Shown: positions 16,663 through 26,339, counted from the stretch's first letter. The stretch is 55,395 nt of DNA from SZAS-103 sp038323475 (GCA_038323475.1 JBBQHA010000007.1:1-55395); one strand, 5' to 3'. Notes: generated by a model from the letters alone, not told the origin. Translations and numbers: made by a program.

Positions 16663-18096
16663 ATGCTGAACAATCTGACCATGGCCGTTGCGACGGTGTC
16701 GCTGTTTTCGCTCGCCGCTGCCGCAGCGACATCGACCGCGCCCGCGACAGCCGCGCCCTCGACGGCGGCGGTCACCGCACCGGAACGCATCCGCACGCAG
16801 GGTCGCGAGCTGCTGCAGGAGCTCATCGCGATCGACACGACCTCGGCGAACGGCAGCACCACGGCGGCGGCGGAAAAACTTGCGCAGCGTTTCCTTGCCG
16901 CGGGATTCGCGCCTGTCGACGTGCTGGTGGTCGGCGACAACCCGCGCAAGCGCAACCTCGTCGTGCGCGTGCATGGCCGCGGCGAACGCGGACCGGTACT
17001 GCTGTTTTCGCACCTCGACGTGGTCGCAGCCAATCGCGAGGACTGGCATGTCGATCCGTTCAAGCTGACCGAACAGGACGGCTATTTCTACGGTCGCGGC
17101 ACGATGGACATCAAGGGCGCCGGCGTCGGCATCGTCAGCGCGTTGCTGCGGATGCACGCCGAACACATCGTGCCGCGCGGCGACTACATCCTTGCGATGA
17201 CCGCCGGCGAGGAAGACGGCGGCGACAACGGCATCCAGTGGCTGCTCGCGCACCGCCCGGAATTGATCAAGGCGGCGTATGCATTGAACCAGGATGGCGG
17301 CGGCCCGGAAATTCGCGGCGGCAAACCGGCAGTGCTGTCGGTGGAAACGGCCGAGAAGGTGTACCTGAGCTACACGCTGACCGTACACAATCCAGGCGGG
17401 CACAGCTCGCTGCCGGTTCCGGACAATGCGATCTACCGCCTCGCGCAAGGACTGGTCAAGTTGTCGGCGCTGCAATTCCCGCTGCGCACGAACTCGGCCA
17501 CGCGCGGCTATTACACCGGTCTCGCCAGGCTGTCTTCGGGGCAAACCGCCGATGACATGCGCGCAGTCGGCCACGATCCGTCGGACGCGGCTGCGGTCGC
17601 ACGACTTGCGGCCTCGTCCACCTACAACAACGCACAGTTGCGCACGACCTGCGTGCCGACCCTGCTGCAAGGCGGACACGGCGAGAACGCGCTGCCGCAG
17701 CTCGCGCGCGCGACCGTGAATTGCCGGCTGCTGCCCGACGAGGATCCGGCCCATGTCGATGCGGTGCTGAAAGACACGGTGGCCGATCCCGGCATCGACA
17801 TTGCGCGCGTCGCCGAACCGAACCTCAGCCCGGCGACGCCGGTGGACCCGGCGTTGTTCGCGCGCGTCGCCGAGGTCGCGCACGGCGTCTGGGGGCCGAT
17901 CCCGGTCTCGCCGTACATGGCGGCGGGCGCGAGCGACAGTGTGTTCCTGCGCGCGCAGGGCATGCCCGTCTACGTGTTCAACGGCATCGCCTACGACGTC
18001 GACGACGACCGCTCGCATGGGCAGGACGAACGCATCCCGGCAGCATCGTTCTACCAGTCGCTGGAATTCGACTATCGCCTGCTGAAAGCACTCTGA
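16663..18096 (+). CDS. exported M20 family metallopeptidase
   Basis: A 477-residue M20/M25/M40 peptidase. A signal peptide with an Ala/Thr-rich tail (about residues 1-40) precedes the catalytic domain. Zinc ligands and catalytic residues visible are H117 and D119 (SHLDVV), D149 (GTMDIKG) and E183/E184 (GEED). The dimerisation insert NPGGHSSLPVPDNA follows. AAGGAG lies six bases before the ATG at 16663, which fixes the start over upstream candidates. It is 31 bases after the thiolase and probably co-transcribed. Periplasmic hydrolysis of a dipeptide or N-acyl-amino acid would feed the pathway, alongside the S9 peptidase of the opposite operon. Confidence 0.9.
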   Translation: MLNNLTMAVATVSLFSLAAAAATSTAPATAAPSTAAVTAPERIRTQGRELLQELIAIDTTSANGSTTAAAEKLAQRFLAAGFAPVDVLVVGDNPRKRNLVVRVHGRGERGPVLLFSHLDVVAANREDWHVDPFKLTEQDGYFYGRGTMDIKGAGVGIVSALLRMHAEHIVPRGDYILAMTAGEEDGGDNGIQWLLAHRPELIKAAYALNQDGGGPEIRGGKPAVLSVETAEKVYLSYTLTVHNPGGHSSLPVPDNAIYRLAQGLVKLSALQFPLRTNSATRGYYTGLARLSSGQTADDMRAVGHDPSDAAAVARLAASSTYNNAQLRTTCVPTLLQGGHGENALPQLARATVNCRLLPDEDPAHVDAVLKDTVADPGIDIARVAEPNLSPATPVDPALFARVAEVAHGVWGPIPVSPYMAAGASDSVFLRAQGMPVYVFNGIAYDVDDDRSHGQDERIPAASFYQSLEFDYRLLKAL

Positions 18097-18114
18097 CGCT
18101 TTCGCATTCCGCAC

Positions 18115-18143
18115 CAAAAAAACGGCCCCGAAGGGCCGTTTTC
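18115..18143. terminator. bidirectional rho-independent terminator
   Basis: A run of A bases leads into ACGGCCC, a CGAA loop, GGGCCGT and a run of T. It works for both strands and lies between the convergent M20 peptidase and TonB receptor genes. Confidence 0.9.
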
Positions 18144-18168
18144 TCTTGCGTGGCGATCGGGCGACCGC

Positions 18169-20757
18169 TCAGAACTCCTGCGAGAAGGTCACGCCGAAAC
18201 TGCGCGGCTGGCTGTACACGGTGTAGATGTCCGGCGCGAGGCCGCCCACCTGGTCCGGGTTGCCGCATACCGACTCCGAACACTGGACGAAGCGCGTCAG
18301 CGGTGCGCGCTTGTTGAACGCGTTCTTCAGGAAGAAGTCGACCGCCCAGCCGTTCTTCTTGAAACCCGCGGAGAAATCGGTGGTTCCGTAGCCGGCCAGT
18401 TCGCCCTGGATCGTTGCGGGCGCATGCGTCTGCGGATCGCCGACCGGATCGAACCCGGACACGCGCAGATCCGACTTGCGGCGACCGACGCCGACCACCG
18501 AACCCTGCACGTACGCTTCGTAGTCGCCGACATCGAAGGTATAGCGCGCGGTGAGGTTGCCCTTCATTTTCGCGGTCAATGGCAGTTGGGTTCCCTTCTT
18601 CGCCTGCGGACCGTTCGGGAAATCCACGCTGCCCGCGGGACAGTCAGTGATCGGCTTGCCGTTGGCATCGGTGGCGCCGCAGTAGTTCGCGGTCAGCTTC
18701 GGGTCGTACAGCGAGATTCCAGCGGAAAGGTGCAGGTTGTAGGTCGCCGCCCAGTTGAGTTGCGACTCGAACCCGCGGATGCGCGCCTGGTTGGCGTTCT
18801 TGATTTCGGTCAGGCCGTTCGCGCCGAGGATCGCGAACTGGAAGTCCTTCCAGTCCTCGCGGAAGACCGAGCCGTTCCACGACAGTCGATGGTCGAACCA
18901 CGTCGTCTTCCAGCCGAACTCCCAGTTGGTCAGGAAGTCCGACGTGTACGGCGCGAGCGTGCCGCGGCGGTTGATGCCGCCGGGCCGGAAGCCTTCCGAC
19001 CAGGTTCCGTACAACATCACGTCCGGCGTGGCCTGGTAGGTCAGATTGACCTTGCCGATCGAGCCGGTTTCCTTGACCGTCTTGTGGAAGACCGTGCACG
19101 GCGAATCGTGGAACGGCACCCAGGTGGCCTGGGGGCCGCAGGAAGCTTCGCCGTAGGACGAGCCTGGCGCATAACCGTTGCTGAAGCCGAAGAAGCCCTG
19201 CAGGCTGTTGTTCACCTTGAAGAAGCGTCCGCCCGCGGTGGCGGTCAGCTTGTCGGTGAAGTCGAAGGACAGCTCGCCGAACACGGCCTCGTCGTTGTCG
19301 CGACGGACCTGCTTGGTCAGCCACAGCGTGTGCGGCCAGCCGTGGATCGAGAGCGAATCGGCGAAGTCGTCGATGACGTAGCGCTGCTCGATGTCGTGCA
19401 GCTGGTGCTGCCAGAAGATGCCGCCAATGAAGCGCAGGCGATCCTCTTTCGGCGAGGAGATGCGCAGTTCGTGGCTGATCTTCTGGTAACCGTCCTTGCC
19501 CTGGATGTGTTGCGACGGATTGATCAGCGTGCCGCTGTTGTCGTAGATGTACTGCCCGTACCCGGCCAAGGTGTCGTACCAGAACGAGTAATCGCTGTAG
19601 TCGGCGGCGACGTCGACATGGCGGTTGAGGTTGGCGAATGCGTAGGTCACATCGAAATTGCCAAGCTTGCCTTCGACCGTCAGCGCAGCCTGGATCCAGC
19701 GGTCCTGCGACTTGTCCGCGTAGGCATGGCTCAGCGCCTGGTCGCCGAACCTGCTGTCGGCGGCGAAGTTGCCGTTCTCGGTTTCGTCCTGGCCCATCAC
19801 CGACGGCGTGATCGACCAGTTGTCGTTGAGGTCGATCCTCAGCGCCGCGCGCGCGCCGGTGATGTCGACGTCGTTGTAGTTCTTCTTAGCATTGTGCGTG
19901 CACACGCGGGTCGCGCTGCTCACGCAACCCGGGCCGTTGTCGACCACGCCACCCCAGCTTGGCGGATCCGGAGGATTGCGCACCGGGTATTGGCGCGCAC
20001 TGGCGACGTTGTCGATCCAGCCGGCGTCGTGTTCCTTCCAGCCGACCAAGCGGACCGCGGTGTGGTCGTTGATCGGCGCGTTGAGGAATCCCTCGGCGAC
20101 ATAGCCGTTGCCGCCGCCACTGAGCGTGTTGGCTTCAAGGCTGTAGCCCGCGGCGAACTTCTTCGGGTCCGGCTTGTTGGTGATGATGCGCAGCGTGCCG
20201 GCTTGCGAACTCGCGCCGTACAGGGTGCCCTGCGGGCCGGACAGCGCCTCGACGCGGGCAATGTCGTACACGTGCAGGTCGAGCGCGCCATCGATCGTGG
20301 TGATGGGCTGCTCGTCGACGTAGATGCCGACGCTGGGCAACGGTCCGGAGTGGTTGCCGTCGCCGCCGCTCGACACGCCGCGCATGTAGACCTGGCCGAA
20401 GCCCGGGGCCACGCTCGAATACGAGACGCTGGGCAGCATCTTGGCGTAGTCGTCGAAGCTCTTGATGTTGAGTTCGGTCAGCTTCTTGGTGTCGAGTACC
20501 TGAATGCTGATCGGTACCTTCTGCAGGTTTTCCTTGCGCTTCTGCGCGGTGACGGTCACCGCATCGAGGGTGGCGACCTTGTCCTTCGCCGGCGCCTTGC
20601 CGGCCGCCTGGGCGGCCGGGTCTTGCGCGGGCGCCTGGGCATCGGTCTGCGCGAACGCGGCCGAACTGATCGCGAAATAGATCGCGACGGCGAGCGGCAA
20701 TCTGGCGATGGTCGACGCGTTGTGGCGTCCCGATGTTCTTGTCTTCGACTGCTGCAT
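18169..20757 (-). CDS. TonB-dependent outer-membrane receptor
   Basis: An 862-residue receptor. The signal peptide ends near AAFAQTDAQ. A low-complexity Ala/Gln stretch precedes a TonB-box-like LDAVTVTAQKRKENLQ at about 64-79. The plug domain (about 80-210) includes SVGIYVDEQPI and GPQGTLYGASSQAGTLRIITNKP. The rest is a 22-strand barrel ending in an aromatic (SFGVTFSQEF). GGGGAG lies upstream of the ATG. It belongs to the broad proteobacterial class of receptors for sugars, aromatics or other complex organics rather than a clear siderophore class. It is downstream of a TPR-sulfotransferase gene on the same strand (106-base gap) and close to the catabolic island, so uptake of that pathway's substrate is possible but unproven. 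Confidence 0.92.
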   Translation of the reverse strand: MQQSKTRTSGRHNASTIARLPLAVAIYFAISSAAFAQTDAQAPAQDPAAQAAGKAPAKDKVATLDAVTVTAQKRKENLQKVPISIQVLDTKKLTELNIKSFDDYAKMLPSVSYSSVAPGFGQVYMRGVSSGGDGNHSGPLPSVGIYVDEQPITTIDGALDLHVYDIARVEALSGPQGTLYGASSQAGTLRIITNKPDPKKFAAGYSLEANTLSGGGNGYVAEGFLNAPINDHTAVRLVGWKEHDAGWIDNVASARQYPVRNPPDPPSWGGVVDNGPGCVSSATRVCTHNAKKNYNDVDITGARAALRIDLNDNWSITPSVMGQDETENGNFAADSRFGDQALSHAYADKSQDRWIQAALTVEGKLGNFDVTYAFANLNRHVDVAADYSDYSFWYDTLAGYGQYIYDNSGTLINPSQHIQGKDGYQKISHELRISSPKEDRLRFIGGIFWQHQLHDIEQRYVIDDFADSLSIHGWPHTLWLTKQVRRDNDEAVFGELSFDFTDKLTATAGGRFFKVNNSLQGFFGFSNGYAPGSSYGEASCGPQATWVPFHDSPCTVFHKTVKETGSIGKVNLTYQATPDVMLYGTWSEGFRPGGINRRGTLAPYTSDFLTNWEFGWKTTWFDHRLSWNGSVFREDWKDFQFAILGANGLTEIKNANQARIRGFESQLNWAATYNLHLSAGISLYDPKLTANYCGATDANGKPITDCPAGSVDFPNGPQAKKGTQLPLTAKMKGNLTARYTFDVGDYEAYVQGSVVGVGRRKSDLRVSGFDPVGDPQTHAPATIQGELAGYGTTDFSAGFKKNGWAVDFFLKNAFNKRAPLTRFVQCSESVCGNPDQVGGLAPDIYTVYSQPRSFGVTFSQEF

Positions 20758-20863
20758 CTCGGTTTCTCCCCTTTCTCGGTATTGATCGGCAATTCGGTGT
20801 TCGGGCGACGGGTTTCCGCGCGCATCACATCACATCACAAGATACATCTGTCGGCTTGCGTGG

Positions 20864-22885
20864 TCATGGGAATCCGGGCACCCCGGGATAGGCATCCAGC
20901 ACCGGCCCCAGCGCGGTCTTCAACGGCCCGAGCCACGCGTCGTAGTGACGCCAGTGGTCGACGCCCTCGCGATAGATCGGCTTGCGCACCTGCTCGGAAC
21001 TCGCGGTGCGCACCGGCCGCTCGTTCTCGAAGAAGCGCAGGCATTGCTGCTCGAACGGCAGGCCGCAATAGTCCAGCAGGCGCCGCACCTCGGCCTCGGT
21101 GTCGTCGACCATGCCTTCGTAGACGACGCGGTGCACGCGGCCGGGCAGCACGTCGTCGAAGTGGGCCATCAGCTCGACGTAATCACGGTAGTAGCGGCCG
21201 ATGTCCTCGAGGCTGTAGCTGAAGTTCTGGCCGCGCGCGAAGTGCTGCTTGAAGCCGGAGAAACAGCAGGCGAGCGGATGCCGGCGCGCATCGATGATCC
21301 GCGCATTCGGCAACACGAGGTGGATCAGCCCGAGGTGGATGAAATTGTTCGGCATCTTGTCGATGAAATGCGGCGCCGCCGTCTTGCGCTGGATGCGGGT
21401 GCGCCCGATGTACTGCTCGCCGAGCCTGCGCAGGCTCTGCGCATCCATCGCGGCGAGCACGTCCAGGTAGCCGGTCGCCTGCGGCGCATCGGCCTGCTGG
21501 CGCAGGTCGCGGGTCATCGAGATGATTTCAGGCAGCTCCATCGTGCCTTCGACTTCGGAGTGGCTGGACAGGATCTGCTCGATCAGGGTCGAGCCCGAGC
21601 GAGGCAGGCCGACGATGAAGATCGGATCGGGCGCGCCAGCGCCGAAGCCCGCGCGCTGCGCGAAAAACTCCGGAGTGAAGCACGCCTTCGAGCGGCGGAC
21701 CCGGGTCGCCATGTCGCCGGCGTCGTACAGGATCGTCGCGCGGCGCAGCCGGTTGCCTTCGAGGTAATGCCCGAACGATTCCGCATAGTCGGCGCCGTCC
21801 TCGAGCGCCTTGCCGAGCGCGAACTCGAAGTGGTAACGCCCTTCCGCGTCGAGGTCGGGACGCGCGAGCTGGCCGCGCATCGACGCCACATCGGCGTCAG
21901 CGAAGCGGAATGTCTTGAGGTTCGCCAGGCTCCAGTACGCTTCGCCGAACGCCGGGTCGAGCTCGATGCTCTTGCGGTAGGCGGCGATGGACCGGTCCGC
22001 GTGGCCCGCGGTCTTCAGCGCGTGGCCGTAACTGAGCCATACCTTCGGATTGCTCGGGTATTCGCGCAGGATCGCCGAATAGATCTCGATCGCCGGTTCG
22101 TAGTCGCCGATGCGGCTGAGGATCACCGCCTTGAGGTTGCGATAGCCCGGGTTCGCCGCATCGATCGCGAGCAAGGCGTCGATCTCGGCCATCGCCTCGG
22201 CCGGCTTGTTGCCGCGGAACAGCACCAGCGCGTAGTTCTGCCGCGCCGCGTGGAAGCCCGGGGCGAGTTCGAGGCAGCGCGCGAGCAGGTGTTCGGCATC
22301 CTCGTCGCGGCCCACCCGGGCGGCGACCTCGGCGAGCATGCGGATCGCGGCCACGTCGGTCGGCGCCGATTTGAGGTGTTCGCGCAGCAGGCCTTCTGCT
22401 TCGGGGATGCGGTTTTCGTGCAACGCCGACGCAGCTGCCAGCAATTGCGGGTCGCGCGTGGAATGGCGAACGTGGTTCGCATAGGCTGCATCAGCGCCTT
22501 TCGCATCGCCCATGCCGGTCAGGTGGTCGCCGAGCGCTAGCCACGCCTGCGGCAGGTCGGGCTTGAGCGCGACCGCGCGACGCAGCGCCGCGACGGCCTC
22601 TTCGCCGCGCCCGATCCGACCCTTGGCGATTCCCAGTTCGAGCTGGGCGATCGCCCAGTTCGGCTGCGAACGCGCGAGCGGATCGAGGATTTCCACGGCC
22701 CGCTGCACATCGCCGCGGATGGAATGCGAGTTCGCGAGCACCAGCAGCGCAAGCGGGTGGTTGCTGGCGACTTTCAGGATTTCGGTCGCCTGTTCGCCGG
22801 CGAGCTCCGGATGGGTCGCGAGAAGTCGCGACGCATGCGCAAGCGCCTGGTCGAGTGAGCCGGTCGGCTCGGTGGCGAGACTCAT
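20864..22885 (-). CDS. TPR repeat-containing sulfotransferase family protein
   Basis: A 673-residue protein starting MSLATEPTG. The first 370 residues are tandem TPR-like helices (for example AIAQLELGIAKGRIGRGEEAVAALR and similar blocks). The C-terminal domain has the PAPS-binding loop IVGLPRSGSTLIEQIL near residue 425 and a later ARIIDARRHPLACCFSGFKQ segment typical of sulfotransferases. It has no signal peptide and is likely cytoplasmic. This protein type is common in Xanthomonadales next to TonB receptor genes, as here, but its acceptor substrate is generally unknown. It may sulfate a peptide, lipid or small molecule. The frame extends upstream to 22942, but the ATG at 22885 gives the natural N-terminus. 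Confidence 0.88.
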   Translation of the reverse strand: MSLATEPTGSLDQALAHASRLLATHPELAGEQATEILKVASNHPLALLVLANSHSIRGDVQRAVEILDPLARSQPNWAIAQLELGIAKGRIGRGEEAVAALRRAVALKPDLPQAWLALGDHLTGMGDAKGADAAYANHVRHSTRDPQLLAAASALHENRIPEAEGLLREHLKSAPTDVAAIRMLAEVAARVGRDEDAEHLLARCLELAPGFHAARQNYALVLFRGNKPAEAMAEIDALLAIDAANPGYRNLKAVILSRIGDYEPAIEIYSAILREYPSNPKVWLSYGHALKTAGHADRSIAAYRKSIELDPAFGEAYWSLANLKTFRFADADVASMRGQLARPDLDAEGRYHFEFALGKALEDGADYAESFGHYLEGNRLRRATILYDAGDMATRVRRSKACFTPEFFAQRAGFGAGAPDPIFIVGLPRSGSTLIEQILSSHSEVEGTMELPEIISMTRDLRQQADAPQATGYLDVLAAMDAQSLRRLGEQYIGRTRIQRKTAAPHFIDKMPNNFIHLGLIHLVLPNARIIDARRHPLACCFSGFKQHFARGQNFSYSLEDIGRYYRDYVELMAHFDDVLPGRVHRVVYEGMVDDTEAEVRRLLDYCGLPFEQQCLRFFENERPVRTASSEQVRKPIYREGVDHWRHYDAWLGPLKTALGPVLDAYPGVPGFP

Positions 22886-23106
22886 CGAAACCCCATTCGA
22901 AGGCCCATCGTTGAATGCTGGTCGAAACCGTCGCAGCCGCATCAGCGCAAGCTGCGACCGACTATATCAAGGATTGCCGGGACGGTAGCGCTGTGCGCAG
23001 GGCGCACAGGCATCGCGGCATTTCCCGGAACGGCCCGCTTCCCCCTATCATGCCGAACCAGCGTTACGGCGAACCCGTCGCGTCACGCGACTCCGCGAAG
23101 ACTCCG

Positions 23107-24303
23107 ATGCTCGAACTCAAGCGCACCGCCTTCCACGAACGCACCTCGAAGCTGTGCCTGCCGCAGAACTGGCGCCGCTGGGCGGGCTACATCGTGGCCG
23201 GTTCCTACGATCTCTCGCTCGACCGCGAGTACTGGGCGATCCGCGACGCGGCGGCGCTGATCGACATCTCGCCGCTGATGAAATACCTCATCGACGGCCC
23301 GGATGCCGCGCAGTTGCTGCACCGGATCACCACCCGCGACATCCACAGGATGGCGGTCGGACAGGTCTACTACACCGGCTGGTGCGACGACGAAGGCAAG
23401 ATGCTCGACGACGGCACGATCTCGCGGCTCGGCGACACCAGCTTCCGCATGACCTCGGCCGAGCCCTCGCTGCGCTGGCTGTCGATGAACGCGGTCGGCA
23501 TGGACGTCGCCATCCGCGAAGTGAGCGACCAGGTCGCCGCGTTGAGCCTGCAAGGGCCGAAATCGCGCACGATCCTCAACGGCTGCTGCAAGAAAAACAT
23601 CGACAAGCTCAAGTTCTTCCGGGTGATGCAGAACAGCATCGACGGCGTCGCGGTTTCGGTGTCGCGCACCGGCTACACCGGCGACCTCGGCTACGAGATC
23701 TGGATGGACGCCGACAAGGCGCTGAAGGTCTGGGACCGCTTGATGGAAGCCGGCCACGACTACGGCATCACCCCCTGCGGCATCCTGCCGATGGACATGG
23801 CGCGGGTGGAAGCGGGCCTGTTCATGATCGACGTCGACTACACGCCCTGCAACCACGCATGGATCGAAGGGCAGAAGTCCACGCCGCTGGAAATGGGCCT
23901 GGACTGGGCGGTGAATCTCGACAAGGAAGGCTACTTCGTCGGCCGCCGCGCGCTGGAAAAAGAGAAGCGCGACGGCCCGGCATGGAAGCTCGTCGGCGTG
24001 GACATCGACTGGGTCGAGATGGAGCGCTACTTCGCCGCGGTCGGCCTACCGCCCCAGATTCCCGGCATGGCGGTGCGCGGCAGCCTGCCGGTCATGCGCG
24101 ACGGCCGTCAGGTCGGCTACGCATCGACGAGCACCTGGTCGCCGGTGCTGAAGAAATACATCGCGCTCGCGCACGTGCAGAACCCGCATTACGAAGTCGG
24201 CACCCAGTTGACGATCGAGATCACCGTCGAGCACCACCGCAAACACACGCCGTGCAAGGTCGTGAAGCTGCCGTTTTACGAGCCGGAGTGGAAGAAGAAG
24301 TGA
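23107..24303 (+). CDS. GcvT-like aminomethyltransferase fold protein
   Basis: About 398 residues of the glycine-cleavage T-protein/DmdA/dimethylglycine-oxidase C-domain family. Conserved blocks are REYWAIRDAAALIDISPLMKY near the N-terminus, then VYYTGWCDDEGKMLDDGTI, SRTGYTGDLGYEIW and GRRALEKEKR. The start may be ATG 23107 (fits family N-termini, LKRTAFHERT) or ATG 23050; neither has a strong ribosome site. In this family tetrahydrofolate accepts a one-carbon unit released from an N- or S-methyl substrate. No gcvH or gcvP is nearby. The two genes downstream encode FAD oxidoreductases, so a stand-alone oxidative demethylation role is more likely than glycine cleavage. The substrate is unknown. 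Confidence 0.85.
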   Translation: MLELKRTAFHERTSKLCLPQNWRRWAGYIVAGSYDLSLDREYWAIRDAAALIDISPLMKYLIDGPDAAQLLHRITTRDIHRMAVGQVYYTGWCDDEGKMLDDGTISRLGDTSFRMTSAEPSLRWLSMNAVGMDVAIREVSDQVAALSLQGPKSRTILNGCCKKNIDKLKFFRVMQNSIDGVAVSVSRTGYTGDLGYEIWMDADKALKVWDRLMEAGHDYGITPCGILPMDMARVEAGLFMIDVDYTPCNHAWIEGQKSTPLEMGLDWAVNLDKEGYFVGRRALEKEKRDGPAWKLVGVDIDWVEMERYFAAVGLPPQIPGMAVRGSLPVMRDGRQVGYASTSTWSPVLKKYIALAHVQNPHYEVGTQLTIEITVEHHRKHTPCKVVKLPFYEPEWKKK

Positions 24304-24371
24304 TGGCCAGTACAAGTTGGACTGACTTCATCCCGGGCAAAGTGAGGAGTCTGGTCGTTCTGAAAGAGGAC

Positions 24372-24443
24372 TTGTCATCCCGAGCGCAGCGAGGGATCTG
24401 TACCCAACGAATGCGAGATCCCTCGCTGCGCTCGGGATGACAA
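24372..24443. repeat. REP-like inverted repeat with 28-bp arms
   Basis: Two perfect 28-base arms (24372-24399 and 24416-24443) face each other around a 16-base loop. Each contains the core TCATCCCGAGCGCAGCGAGG or its complement. This is one copy of a repeat family found at least five more times in the window. It lies just downstream of the GcvT-like gene and could act as a transcript-end hairpin. Confidence 0.85.
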
Positions 24444-24680
24444 GGTGAATGGCGGGCGTATCCGCTTCGAAATCAACGAATGCGAGATCCCTCGCTGTGC
24501 TCTGGATGACAAGGTGAAGGGCGGGCGTATCCGCTTCGGAATCAACGAATGCCAGATCCCTCGCTGCGCTCTGGATGACAAGGTGAATGGCGGGCGTATC
24601 CGCTTCGGAATCAACGAATGCGAGATCCCTCGCTGCGCTCGGGATGACAAGATGGTTGGGGGATGCATCCGCTTCGGTAT
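24415..24680. repeat. 69-bp tandem repeat array, about 3.5 units
   Basis: Units begin at 24415, 24484, 24553 and 24622, exactly 69 bases apart. Each starts with a half REP element (AGATCCCTCGCTG and following) and continues through a shared GGGCGTATCCGCTTC spacer. The last unit degenerates after about 40 bases. The period is 23 codons, so an 86-codon frame stays open through it, but that frame looks incidental. Confidence 0.85.
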
Positions 24681-24755
24681 CGCTGCCGTCGCGATTGGCA
24701 ACTGAGCAGAAAGGAAGGGGCGATCGAGCCCGTTGCGTGTGAGGACCAGGGCAAC

Positions 24756-26339
24756 ATGACCACCAACCAGTACGATGCCATCGTCATCGGAGCAGGCCAC
24801 AACGGCCTGATCGCCGCCGCTTACCTGGCGCGAGCAGGCAAGAAGGTCTGCATCCTCGAAAGGCGCGAGATCGTCGGCGGCGCGGCGATGACCGAGGAGA
24901 TCTTCCCCGGCTACCGCTTCACCGAGTTCTCCTACGTCGTGAGCCTGCTGCGCCCGGAAATCATCCGCGACCTCGAACTGCCGCGACACGGCTTGAAGAT
25001 CCTGCCGCTGCCGAGCACGGTCACGCCGATGGACAACGGCGACTACCTCGCCGCGTGGGACGACCACGACCTCACCCGGCGCGAGATCTACCGGCATTCG
25101 CCGAAGGACGCCGAGGCATCCGACGAATACGGCCGCGTCATGGCGCGCGCCGCGAAGGCGATCAAGCCGATCATCAGCCTGGTGCCGCCGGATCCGTCGT
25201 CGATGAGCCCGCGCGACCTGATGGGCATGCTCAAGCTCGGCAAGTATGCGAAGAGCCTCAGCGAAAAGGAGCTCTACCAGATCGCGAAGCTGGTGACGCA
25301 GTCCTCCGCCGACCTGCTCAACGACTGGTTCGAATTCGATCCGCTCAAGGGCACCAAGTCGGCGAGCGGCATCATCGGCACTTTCCTCGGCCCGAATTCG
25401 CCGGGTACGGCGTACGTCCTGCTGCACCACTACATGGGCGAAATCGACGGCGCGTTCCGCGCCTGGGGTTTCGCGAAGAACGGCACCGGCGGAGTCAGCG
25501 CGGCGATCGCGCGTTCCGCGCAGGCGCTCGGCGTGGAGATCCGCACGAATGCCCCGGTGAAGCAGGTCATCGTGAAAGGCGGCCGCGCGGCGGGCGTCGC
25601 ATTGGAGAATGGCGACGAACTGCGCGCGAAAGTGGTGATGTCGGCGGCCGATCCGAAGCGCAGCTTCCTGCAATTCGTCGAGTCCAGGCACCTGCCCGAC
25701 GACTTCGTCCAGTCGATCCGCGATTTCCGCGTGCGCGGTTCGTCGGGCAAGGTCAACATCGCGCTGAACCGGTTGCCGGACTTCACCTGCCTGCCCGGCG
25801 AAGGCCCGCTGCATCGCGGCGCGATCTCGATCAGCCCGAGCATGGACTACATCGAGCGCGCCTACGACGAGGCGAAGTACGGACAGTTCTCGAAGAATCC
25901 CTACATCGACATGATCATCCCGTCGATGATCGACCGCGACATGGCACCGCCGGGCCATCATGTGATGTCGTGCTTCGTGCAGTACGCTCCGTACGACATC
26001 GAGGGCGGCTGGGACGAGACGAAGAAAGCGGCGTTCGGCGAGACCGTGATCTCGACGATCGAACGCTACGCGCCGAACTTCCGCGACTGCATCGTCGACA
26101 AGCAGGTCATCACGCCGAAGGACATCGAGCGCATCGCCGGCATCACCGGCGGCAACATCTTCCACGGCGAACTGCTGCTGCACCAGCTGTTCTTCCTGCG
26201 CCCGTCGCCGCAATGGGCCGACTACCGCACGCCCCTGCCCGGCTACTACTTCGGCGCGGCCGGTGCGCATCCCGGCGGCGGCGTGATGGGCGCGGCGGGC
26301 AGGCTGGCGGCGATGGAAGTGTTGAAGGACTGGAAATGA
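24756..26339 (+). CDS. FAD-dependent oxidoreductase, PYROXD2/phytoene-desaturase-like (1)
   Basis: A 527-residue COG1233-type flavoprotein. The dinucleotide-binding motif is VIGAGHNGLIAAAYLARAGK near the N-terminus. The C-terminal FAD motif is YYFGAAGAHPGGGVMGAAGR. A downstream HHYMGEIDGAFRAWGFAKNG block is close to PYROXD2-type proteins rather than to carotenoid desaturases. No carotenoid genes are nearby. Start ATG 24756 follows a GAGG-type site, and the stop overlaps the start of a second paralogous gene (ATGA). In context with the upstream GcvT-like gene, oxidation of an N-methyl or similar amine C-N bond is a reasonable inference. Desaturation of a lipid-like substrate is the main alternative. 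Confidence 0.85.
   Translation: MTTNQYDAIVIGAGHNGLIAAAYLARAGKKVCILERREIVGGAAMTEEIFPGYRFTEFSYVVSLLRPEIIRDLELPRHGLKILPLPSTVTPMDNGDYLAAWDDHDLTRREIYRHSPKDAEASDEYGRVMARAAKAIKPIISLVPPDPSSMSPRDLMGMLKLGKYAKSLSEKELYQIAKLVTQSSADLLNDWFEFDPLKGTKSASGIIGTFLGPNSPGTAYVLLHHYMGEIDGAFRAWGFAKNGTGGVSAAIARSAQALGVEIRTNAPVKQVIVKGGRAAGVALENGDELRAKVVMSAADPKRSFLQFVESRHLPDDFVQSIRDFRVRGSSGKVNIALNRLPDFTCLPGEGPLHRGAISISPSMDYIERAYDEAKYGQFSKNPYIDMIIPSMIDRDMAPPGHHVMSCFVQYAPYDIEGGWDETKKAAFGETVISTIERYAPNFRDCIVDKQVITPKDIERIAGITGGNIFHGELLLHQLFFLRPSPQWADYRTPLPGYYFGAAGAHPGGGVMGAAGRLAAMEVLKDWK

Noticed and set aside
15198..17063. 621-codon minus-strand frame opposite the thiolase and M20 genes
   Set aside because: No recognisable domain; the plus-strand genes have complete active-site motifs and ribosome sites.
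24445..24705. 86-codon repeat protein (23-residue units)
   Set aside because: The frame exists only because the repeat period is a multiple of three; no ribosome site or family match supports it.
24375..26270. 631-codon minus-strand frame through the 69-bp array and the first FAD oxidoreductase gene
   Set aside because: It repeats IPKRIRPPFTLSSRAQRGI from the REP-like DNA and continues as an Arg/His-rich shadow of a real gene.
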